A stretch of DNA of 64,000 bases from NCBI RefSeq assembly GCF_021390475.1, contig NZ_JAJUWS010000003.1, positions 124,001-188,000 on the forward strand. Reading direction: 5' to 3'. The stretch is from Streptomyces sp. ST2-7A (GTDB taxonomy: Bacteria > Actinomycetota > Actinomycetes > Streptomycetales > Streptomycetaceae). The notes below the pieces were generated by a model. The model had not been told where the DNA came from, made no database searches, and saw only the letters and a program-made list of their open reading frames with translations. A program made the position numbers and the translations under genes. How positions within the stretch are numbered: the stretch's first letter is position 1; each line of letters starts with the position of its first letter. Below are positions 17,501 to 24,303 of this stretch, one piece after another.

Positions 17501-18822
17501 GACTCCGTCCGCAACCGCTCCACCCAAAACCCCGACGCGGTCTGCGTGTTCCACGTCGTCGACGCACCGATCGCCTTCGTGCGCCACAACTCCACCGGAT
17601 GATCCGTGCACTGCGCCGAGTGGGTGTTGCGCACCACGAACTCCGCACTCATCACCCGCGTACCCGCGAACCGCGAGGTGTCGATCCGGTAGAAGAGCCG
17701 CTTCACCTCGTTGGGATTGCACCCCGCCCACCCCACGCAGTACCCCACACCCTCATCGGTACGACCGTTGAACATCCACTGCGGCGTCCCCGCCCAATAC
17801 CGCGACACCATCGTCCACGCCGACGCCCGCGGCGAATGCCACTGCGGATCGATGAACACCGGATACGTCGTCTCCTCCCCCCGCAACACCTCGAGATCGG
17901 GAAGAAGAACGAGTTCTTCGCTCTTCGAGTCCACCTGTACCCCGATGGTCGCCAGGTTGACGGAATCACCGGGGGCGGGTTCCTCGGAGCTCGACAGCTC
18001 ATCGGTCCGAGTCGATGATGAGTCCACGGAGCGGGAGAGGGTTTCAGCCCGGACCTCGGTGGTTTCCCCGTGGAGAGTGGAGTCCCACATCACAGGGGTG
18101 GGAGCCCGGAAAACCGTTCCTCCCGTACCGGTGTCCACGGCCTCCAGCCCACCGTCTTCGGTGACCTGCACCTCGAGGCCCTGACCGGCCAGGCCGAAGC
18201 GCAATTCCTCCAGGGCGGGATCGGCCGCCGCTTCGGGGGTGTGCACGATGAAGAGGGAGAGGAAGCCGTCATCCAGCGCCTCCAGTCGGAGGTCGACGTC
18301 GGGCAGCACGTCCGGATAGGTGGCCCGGGGACCCTCCAGCACGGGAGCGGGAAGAAGTTCCGGCCAAGTGAACGTCAGCTCTCTGCTGTCCCTCACCAGG
18401 GAGACCAGGTCGTGCCCCCCTCCGGGGGAGAAGACCAAATCGACAGTTGAGGCCAGGGGAGTTATTTCCCCCTCACCAGCCACCAGCGTCAGATCAACCC
18501 CGACCCACTCCCCACCACGGCGGGTCCATATGGGTGTCACGTACTCACGGGCCTGAAAGGTGCCGTCGGGAAGAGCGAAGACCTCTCGGGTTTCCCCGCG
18601 CTGGGAGAGCACCTCGACCGGTTCGCCGGAGCGGGCAGCCAGTTCGCTCTCCTCATGGTGCTCCTCCTCTGGCTCCGAGGTTCCCTCGGAAGGAGTCGTC
18701 ACCACATCGCCCGGCTCATCCACGGCTCGGGCGGGGGCGCCCACGGCCAAGCCCATCGCCATGGCCAGGAGAACGATCAGCCCTCGGCACCCCCGAACTT
18801 CGCGGAGCTTCCCGCTCACCAT
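14572..18822 (-). CDS. Secreted DNRLRE/LamG-domain surface-binding protein, partner of the RHS toxin
   Basis: A 1416-residue exported protein. The signal peptide is residues 1 to about 34 (GLIVLLAMAMGLAVGAPARA, AxA site). Residues 40-310 are beta-rich. Near 320-520 lies a DNRLRE-type module (FYRIDTSRFAGTRVMSAEFV and WRTKAIGASTTWN), then an Ig/fibronectin-like part (WQVRAHDGAHYGPWS). Three LamG jellyroll domains follow at about 745-940, 960-1150 and 1180-1400, each with TVSAWAKLD- or SVTAWA-type strands and a terminal YFPGSIDEVQIF-type motif. Such modules bind glycans or wall polymers. The layout resembles the N-terminal half of WapA as a separate polypeptide, with the RHS/toxin half encoded next. 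ATG 18822 was chosen because it directly precedes the signal peptide; GGGGGA lies upstream at short spacing. The middle LamG domains are AT-richer than the rest. Confidence 0.88.
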   Translation of the reverse strand: MVSGKLREVRGCRGLIVLLAMAMGLAVGAPARAVDEPGDVVTTPSEGTSEPEEEHHEESELAARSGEPVEVLSQRGETREVFALPDGTFQAREYVTPIWTRRGGEWVGVDLTLVAGEGEITPLASTVDLVFSPGGGHDLVSLVRDSRELTFTWPELLPAPVLEGPRATYPDVLPDVDLRLEALDDGFLSLFIVHTPEAAADPALEELRFGLAGQGLEVQVTEDGGLEAVDTGTGGTVFRAPTPVMWDSTLHGETTEVRAETLSRSVDSSSTRTDELSSSEEPAPGDSVNLATIGVQVDSKSEELVLLPDLEVLRGEETTYPVFIDPQWHSPRASAWTMVSRYWAGTPQWMFNGRTDEGVGYCVGWAGCNPNEVKRLFYRIDTSRFAGTRVMSAEFVVRNTHSAQCTDHPVELWRTKAIGASTTWNTQTASGFWVERLRTESFHYGGGQSGCRPAGDAEFDVRAAIQRAADAKTSTLTFGLRASNETSNLHWKRFSKDAHLRVRYNRPPRQIAMSQLTMEYGGTCKSSGSAPHVRTMGKVHANNVSDPDGDTVRVQFQVRNGSTVVWDSGLSTAKKSGSAFNVTLPTGLPKNTVLNWQVRAHDGAHYGPWSTAGAATACYFVYNTTIPAAPGIDSGHYPESDPSDPEDPWWDGVGQYGDFTLASSDGDVNRFRYGINTDPLPGNQITTTNGAARLVKVLPEKPGLHFITAQAIDRAGNASEVRTYQYRVAPGQDARITWQLNEEEGAGEFGATASSRDARLFGGTQLGVPGVVGTALHLDGSTGHAVTDGPVLDTGKTFTVSAWAKLDRKPNSAAIVVTQTGKHRPGFELYYSAARDSWAFNQYWADEPENNSMARVLADAPVVSGQWTHLLGSWNGNTMRLFVNGQLAGSLEYAGAWNARGPVQIGVGQYSGEKKSYFPGSIDEVQIFNHQMSDPTTQIAQLYRKERIHQEPGRPAVSLFELDEPEYSTTVSGAADVLPATIVDGVRTGMEGEKGRVARFDGATGYAHTTAGMVNTGRSFAVSAWAKLDKSRVGSAGVIATQVATQRPGFELYYSTPYDRWVFNQYESNSSDSRIIRAMQPVGTTAHDGEWAHLVGVHDAEKKTLTLYVDGVKAGTAPLSISRYANGGVQIGAGQAGGDLRSFFPGEISDVRIYDRVVTGYEVGQLFHHSPLVKGRWNFEEAGATTPDDSPHDNDLTVHGDTSIDWGRVDEGALILDGVGAHARTETMPIDTSAGFSVTAWARATTAPEEPVTVVSATGDHHSAFAVRFVPHDEEEGWGNWQVALPDGDASGARVIRVNNQLFYDVRYWNHLTLVHDGFTKQTRLYVDGELEEIVCTEDSDPLCEPGESWSDNTIPFRATHSLEVGRNRVDGGWGEYWPGAIDDLWVIQGVLSDNQVRHMAAGASGRPPVLPVDAR

Positions 18823-18878
18823 TCCCCCTACCCCATCACCACAGGTGACCGAACACACACCCTCACATGAACCGCATG

Positions 18879-18908
18879 AACATATGACCAGCTACAGCTA
18901 ACTGTCCA
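18879..18908 (-). promoter_or_regulatory. Candidate promoter of the LamG-RHS unit
   Basis: On the minus strand TGGACA and TATGTT are separated by 18 bases, about 60 bases upstream of the chosen LamG start. This resembles a vegetative sigma-70-type promoter with slightly long spacing. It is a sequence match only. Confidence 0.35.
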
Positions 18909-19246
18909 TCGGGGGAAAACGGACACTTCACACATGGAGATCAGTTGATCGCGAAGTGAAGAGAGATATCCATCACATCACCGCAAGGTGTGAAACGTGC
19001 CGACCGTGAGATCACGGGCACCCCCGGGCGACAGGTGACAATGATTTGCTCAATTCGCCCAATATTAACTTTTTACGGAAATTTCATTCAGGTGGCTTCT
19101 CCGAGTGGTGGCGCACCTGTAATCGCTTGCCGTGCACTCCTCTCGCTCACCAATGGAAAGAGTGCGCCAAAACCCGACGACCACTGCGGATCCTACGGAG
19201 TAGGTATCCATATCCCGCCGAGTCGAAATTCTTGGGCGTGTCGATT
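18909..19246. other. AT-rich spacer, nothing recognised
   Basis: Visibly AT-richer than the chromosome around it (AATATTAACTTTTTACGG near 19060). Short frames exist on both strands but none shows family sequence or a good ribosome-binding site. It may be debris from recombination between the intact and broken LamG genes. Confidence 0.45.
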
Positions 19247-20800
19247 TCACCTCACCAAACCCTGGCGAGAAACTTCATCACGAAAAATTTTCGGCCTGCC
19301 CCAGCGTGTTCCGGGCCAGCACTCACCCCGTTCACCATTGTTCAGTGAACGACCGACCTGGAAGGAGCCGTTCGCCCTGAAAGTGGGTGGGAAGGGCGTC
19401 GAGGCGAAGTCGAGTTCGGCGGTGCGCTCGCCGTTCACGTACAGGCGAAGCGCTCTTGCAGATCGGTCGTATACGACCGCCACATGGACCCAGTACCCCA
19501 CCTCGGAGGGGAACTCGGATGCGGAGAGGCGTGTGACCACAGCGTCTTCGCCGTCGGAATCCGTGAGGGAGACCTCCCACTCACCCCAGCCGTACTGACC
19601 GGGACAGGGCAGGAAACGCAACGTCACCGCCGATTCCCGCTCACCCGTCACACCGAACGCCGTGACAAACTCCCCCGGCATCTCGTGCGACCTGAACCAT
19701 CCCGCCAGGGTGAACCCCACCGTGGTGTCGATCGGCACGGAGTCGGTGGAGGCGTGGCCGTCCACACCGTTGAAGGCGAGGACTCCCATGTCCACCCACC
19801 CGAACTCCTGGCTGACGCCCCCGGCCACCGTGAGGTGGTTCTCATTCTCCGATGAGTCCGGGGTGATGCCGTCGAGCACTCCCTCGAAATTCCACCGAGC
19901 GGCCACGAAGGGCGTCGAATTGTTCTCCACCGGTGGGCTCATCGCCTTCACCTCGGAGGCGGGGAGAGGTCGGTCGTGGAGCCGAATACCGTCGATCCTG
20001 CCGAGCAGGAAGGTTTCCGGCCCGGCCGCCCCACCAATTGCTCCCGGGTGAGGGAAAGCGGGCCACCGGGGATTCCCTCCGTCTCCGCGGTGCAGGCGGG
20101 GAAACCGTTGACATACAGCTCCGCCACGTCCCGACGAGCGTCGTGAACGACCGACAGGTGCATCCACCGCTCGGCCGGGGGCGCCGGGATCGTGGCAGGC
20201 GTGTCCCCGCCTCCGGGGGTACAGAAGGAGGCGGGCGCGCCGGGGAGCGCCTCACCCGGTGCCGCGTGCAGCCGGGAGATCTCCTCGGCGGAGAGCACCC
20301 GCTCGAAAAGCGCGATCTCGTCCACCGCTCCCTTCGGGAAACCGGCGAGAGCGCCCTCGTACCGGCCGGCCCCGATCAGAAGGGGACGGGGCATGGAGTT
20401 CCCGGCGGTGTGGGACGACCGTCCACATACAGGCTCAGCTCGCCGCGAGCGGCGTCGTGCGTACCGACCAGATGAACCCACGTATTCGTGGTGCGCGACA
20501 CCGGAGCCCGGGCACGGGCCCCGGTCGGACGGCTGTTCTCCTGCCCGATGTCGCTACGGCCGAGAACCCAGCGGTCCAACCGCCGCGAGTGGAAGAGTTC
20601 CACGTCCGGGTGCTCACGACCCGGCAGGGACCACACAACACTCGGTTCGTCACCGGTCTCGTCGAGACGTACCCACGCCAAGGCGGTGAAGTCGGCTGTC
20701 GGGTCGGGGAGCCGCGTGTTCGTGCGGAGGTACGAGTCGGTTCCGTCGAGGGTCAACGCACCCCCGCTCACCCTCTCCGTACCGAGGGCCGCGTCTGCGG
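19247..20800 (-). pseudogene. Broken LamG-domain gene, paralogue of the intact LamG protein
   Basis: LamG sequence continues through three frames. From about 20800 it reads RVSGGALTLDGTDSYLRTNT and ADFTALAWVRLDETG. A shift near 20420 leads into GRYEGALAGFPKGAVDEIAL and ERWMHLSVVHDARRDVAELY. A second shift near 20030 leads into LGRIDGIRLHDRPLP, then a further LamG repeat with DTTVGFTLAGWFRSHEMPG and YWVHVAVVYDRSARALRLYV. The last repeat parallels the third LamG domain of the intact protein (SAGFSVTAWARATTAPEEPV) and breaks off at ERGECWPG. There is no signal peptide, DNRLRE module or start codon. It is an N-terminally truncated, twice frameshifted relic of a second LamG gene and supports duplication or displacement at this locus. 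Confidence 0.85.
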
Positions 20801-21172
20801 GAAGGGGTCACGAAAGTCAGCCCCTCACACTTCGGTCACACTTTCCGCATATGGTAGACGTATGAGGCCAGGTGAAGAGCGGATGGCGCAGCGAGAGGGT
20901 TGAATCGCCCGAGGGGGGGAGCAACCCCCCACCGACAGAACATCCGGCAGGGGTGACACGTGTCACTTTACGGCATGTTCACCCTCCGGAACGGGATCGC
21001 ACCCTTCCCCTCGCCCGGAGCGGAAGCGGCAACACGCGTTCCCCCGGGCACGTGAAGCGCATGCAACCTGAAATGTCCACCCTCATCCACGTGCCCATAT
21101 CGTGACTCGTGCGAGGCTTCCACGTGAGCAAAACATGATGATCTGTTACGCGTCGCCGCGTACGGAGGAAGA
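20801..21172. other. Upstream region of the Stealth gene
   Basis: No gene. It marks the island-polymer cluster boundary. It holds the palindrome at 20953-20966 and a short G-run/C-run hairpin near 20912-20930 (GGGGGG, loop AGCAA, CCCCCC). Confidence 0.5.
20953..20966. promoter_or_regulatory. Perfect 14-bp palindrome, possible operator
   Basis: GTGACACGTGTCAC is its own reverse complement, about 205 bases upstream of the Stealth gene start. It is too compact for a terminator (no loop) and fits a binding site for a dimeric regulator. No regulator is encoded nearby. Confidence 0.4.
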
Positions 21173-22996
21173 GTGAGCACGGAAGCCCGCATACCCGAGG
21201 AGTCATTCGAGGGACCCGCACAGGGAAAGCCCGTCACCGGTTTTCGACCACGTCTTCGGAAACACCTCCGGCGCGCGCTTCCACGCCGTCGCCCTACCGT
21301 GGCCGAAGGGACTTCGAGCACGAAGGCCTCATCCCCTCCCCCTTCTGTTGAGCCCATCCCGCCCACTCCGGGGGACCACCCGGGACGGCCCTCCGCACCC
21401 GACGGCTTCCCCTACGCGGAGGCTCTCGACCGCGAGGACCGGGTACTCATCGGCAGGGGTGGGAAGAGTCGGGTCGGGATGCTCCTGGATGGTCTCTCGC
21501 CCGCTCTGGCGCGCGAGCACCACCTCCGGTTGATTCTCGACGCCCTGGACACCGCGGGCGTCGAGCACTTCGTGGTCCCGGGACATGACCCCCTGGCCTC
21601 CGTCGTGGCCGTGGAGGAGGAGGATCGCGACCGGGTCGCCGGGGCCATCACCTCACTGTGCGAGAAGGTTCCGGGATACCTGGTACCGGCGGACAAGCCG
21701 CGTCGCACGAGTGTGAACGTCACCGCCGCGATCGGCGAGCGGGGAAACGAACTCCTCCGCGAGGAGGACGTGGTGCGCTTCTTTACGCATCTGGTCGCCC
21801 CCCGCTCCGAACGGAAACCGCTTGGACCCGACCACGGTTGCGACATCGAATTCTGGAGTCGGCCGGAGGAGGTGCTTCTCGCCCCCCGTCCCAACCGGGT
21901 CACGCGGTGGATCCGGGGCGGGGAGGAGAAAACGACCGCGCCATCGCATCGCATGACCCCCCTCCTCTCCTCGTTCTCGGATCCCGCCGTCAACGGCGCG
22001 CACCCCACACTCGATGTCTTCCTGACACACCGTCCCGACGAGATCGAATTCCCCGTGGATGTCGTCTACACCTGGGTGGACGATGCGGATCCGGAATGGC
22101 GCGCCCGCAAGGCCGCTCATTCCGGGGACGAGTATCACCCCGAGGCCGGCGGCACCGGTCGTTTCCACAACCGGGACGAACTCCGCTTCTCGCTGCGCTC
22201 GCTCCACCAGTACGCCCCCTGGGTGCGCGCCGTGTACGTTGTCACGGACCGCCAGACCCCGGAGTGGCTGGACACCGATCACCCCCGGATACGCATGGTG
22301 GACCACCGGGATATCTTCGACGCCCCGGAGTACCTTCCGACCTTCAACTCGCGGGCGATTGAGAGCCGGTTGCACCACATCGACGGCCTTGCGGATCACT
22401 TCCTCTATTTCAACGACGACATGCTGTTGGCCCGTCCCGTACTGCCGGAGCACTTCTTCTGCTCCAACGGGATCACCAGATTCTTCCCCTCCCGATCCCT
22501 GATTCCCCCGGGGCCCGTGACGCCCGATGATCGGCCGGTGGACGCCGCGCAGAAGAACAACCGGGAATTGATCAGGGAACATTTCGGCAGGGTTCCCACC
22601 CAGAAGATGAAGCACATCCCCTATGCCCTGCGTCGGGACATCCTCCTAGAAATAGAGAAAGAATTCCCGGAATGGCATCGAAATACGGGACGGCACCGTT
22701 TCCGGGCACACAGTGACATCTCGATTCCCTCGGCACTGCATCATCACTACGCGCATCAGACCGCCCGAGCGGTGCCGGGCAATCTCAGCCTGGGTTACGC
22801 CGAGGTGTCCTCGCCCGAAATGGAGGAACGACTGGTCCACTTCCTGGAGGATCGCAAGCATCACGTTCTGTGCATCAACGAGGCCGGCTTCGTGAACGAG
22901 GAGGACACCGAAGAGGAGCGGGCTCGACGCACGGACACCGTGACCCGTTTCCTCCGAGAGCGTTTTCCCATTCCGAGCCCATTTGAACGGTTTTGA
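21173..22996 (+). CDS. Stealth-family sugar-phosphate transferase
   Basis: A 607-residue protein of the Stealth family, whose members transfer hexose-1-phosphate from a nucleotide sugar to build phosphodiester-linked capsule or wall polysaccharide. The conserved regions are in order: VDVVYTWVDDADPEWRA at about 294-310, the long block NRDELRFSLRSLHQYAPW and VRAVYVVTDRQTPEWL from about 334, then HHIDGLADHFLYFNDDMLLA around 400-420, and a C-terminal block with a conserved His stretch (PSALHHHYAHQTAR). The first 90 residues are Pro/Arg-rich and disordered. GTG 21173 is preceded by GGAGGAA. It is divergent from the LamG relic and followed co-directionally by a membrane acyltransferase, so the two probably decorate or build the same polymer as the TagF-like genes at 24304-30733. 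Confidence 0.92.
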   Translation: MSTEARIPEESFEGPAQGKPVTGFRPRLRKHLRRALPRRRPTVAEGTSSTKASSPPPSVEPIPPTPGDHPGRPSAPDGFPYAEALDREDRVLIGRGGKSRVGMLLDGLSPALAREHHLRLILDALDTAGVEHFVVPGHDPLASVVAVEEEDRDRVAGAITSLCEKVPGYLVPADKPRRTSVNVTAAIGERGNELLREEDVVRFFTHLVAPRSERKPLGPDHGCDIEFWSRPEEVLLAPRPNRVTRWIRGGEEKTTAPSHRMTPLLSSFSDPAVNGAHPTLDVFLTHRPDEIEFPVDVVYTWVDDADPEWRARKAAHSGDEYHPEAGGTGRFHNRDELRFSLRSLHQYAPWVRAVYVVTDRQTPEWLDTDHPRIRMVDHRDIFDAPEYLPTFNSRAIESRLHHIDGLADHFLYFNDDMLLARPVLPEHFFCSNGITRFFPSRSLIPPGPVTPDDRPVDAAQKNNRELIREHFGRVPTQKMKHIPYALRRDILLEIEKEFPEWHRNTGRHRFRAHSDISIPSALHHHYAHQTARAVPGNLSLGYAEVSSPEMEERLVHFLEDRKHHVLCINEAGFVNEEDTEEERARRTDTVTRFLRERFPIPSPFERF

Positions 22997-23122
22997 TCCG
23001 GGAGGGATCGAAAGTCGGCGATACAGCACCGGATAGGATCGCCCAGTGTTCGTTCTCCGGCTCTCGGTGGCTTCCGGCCGCCCATCCTCCGCTACTCCCG
23101 ACCCGGTGCGGGTGGTGATCCG

Positions 23123-24223
23123 ATGACCGACCCCGTCACGCGCACGAAGCAAGCCCCGGGGGCCGGTGCCCCCCTACCGGCCCGGAGTACGAGTCCCATC
23201 GCGGTGAATGGCCGGCGGGACGCCTTCTTCGACAACGCGAAGTACCTGGCGATCGTCCTGGTGGCGATCGGTCACGCCTGGGAACCGCTGCGGAGCGACT
23301 CCCGGACGGTGACCGCTCTCTACATGGCGGTCTACGTCTTCCACATGCCGGCCTTCATAGTGATCGCCGGGTACTTCTCGCGGAGCTTCGACGCGCGCCC
23401 CGACCGGGTGCGGCGTCTGGTCAGTGGGGTGCTCGTGCCCTACGCGGTCTTCCAGGTCCTCTACGCAGTGTTCAATCGGTGGCTGTACTCCGACCCGGAC
23501 GTACCGGTGCGGATGTTCACCCCCTTCTGGATCACCTGGTTCCTGCTGGCCCTGTTCATATGGCGCCTGACCACCCCGATCTGGAAGACGATCAGGTATC
23601 CCCTCCCGGTCGCGGTGGCCATCGGAACGCTCGCCGCGGTGTCTCCCTACATCGGCAGTACTCTGGATCTGCACCGTGTCCTGCAGTTTCTGCCCTTCTT
23701 CGTCTTGGGCCTGGTGCTGCGACCGGAACACTTCACCGCGCTGCGCCGGCGTGCCGTGCGCGTCGCGGCCGTGCCGATCCTGTGCGGCGCCCTCCCGGTG
23801 GCGTACTGGGCGGTTCCCCGCCTGGAGTACGCCTGGTTCTACCACCGGGAGAGCGCCCAGGAACTCGGGGTGTCCACGGCCACGGGTGTGGTGATGACTC
23901 TGGTTTTCTATGGCTGCTCGGCGATCCTGGCCGCTGCCTTTCTCGCCCTCGTGCCCGGCCGTGCCACCTGGTTCACCGCCCTGGGCGCCGGAACCCTGTA
24001 CGGCTATCTACTGCACGGCTTTTTCGTGCGCGGAGCCCGGGAGTGGGGCTGGTACGACCTCGGCCCGGTGGAGCATCCCATCTGGGGACCGGTACTGGTG
24101 ACCGTGACCGCCGCCGTCCTGGTGACCGCTCTGTGCTCGTCCCCGGTCCGGCGATTCCTGCGCCCCCTGATGGAGCCGCGCCTGAACCCGTTGTTCCGGG
24201 ACACCGCCCCCCGTCGGGAATGA
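23123..24223 (+). CDS. Membrane acyltransferase family 3 (O-acetylase-like)
   Basis: A 366-residue integral membrane protein with about ten hydrophobic helices. The N-terminal hallmark RRDAFFDNAKYLAIVLVAIG with the downstream His (GHAWEPLR) is typical of the acyltransferase-3 family, in which such an N-terminal His is implicated in moving an acetyl group across the membrane onto sugars. VFHMPAFIVIAGYFSRSF and TLYGYLLHGFFVRG are further family features. It resembles the fucose-4-O-acetylase-like group (COG3594). It lies 126 bases after the Stealth gene and is closed by a strong bidirectional stem-loop. The inferred role is O-acetylation of the surface polymer; the actual acyl group and acceptor are not visible from sequence. 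Confidence 0.88.
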   Translation: MTDPVTRTKQAPGAGAPLPARSTSPIAVNGRRDAFFDNAKYLAIVLVAIGHAWEPLRSDSRTVTALYMAVYVFHMPAFIVIAGYFSRSFDARPDRVRRLVSGVLVPYAVFQVLYAVFNRWLYSDPDVPVRMFTPFWITWFLLALFIWRLTTPIWKTIRYPLPVAVAIGTLAAVSPYIGSTLDLHRVLQFLPFFVLGLVLRPEHFTALRRRAVRVAAVPILCGALPVAYWAVPRLEYAWFYHRESAQELGVSTATGVVMTLVFYGCSAILAAAFLALVPGRATWFTALGAGTLYGYLLHGFFVRGAREWGWYDLGPVEHPIWGPVLVTVTAAVLVTALCSSPVRRFLRPLMEPRLNPLFRDTAPRRE

Positions 24224-24228
24224 CGAAC

Positions 24229-24267
24229 GGGGCCTGTGCCTCCCCCGAGAGAGGAGGCACAGGCCCC
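24229..24267. terminator. Bidirectional stem-loop between convergent genes
   Basis: GGGGCCTGTGCCTCC and its exact complement form a 15-bp stem with a nine-base loop, directly between the stops of the plus-strand acyltransferase (24223) and the minus-strand TagF-like gene (24304). It can serve both. Confidence 0.8.
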
Positions 24268-24303
24268 ACGACAGTGCTTGGCCGGCCGGAGAAGCCGCCG
24301 GAT

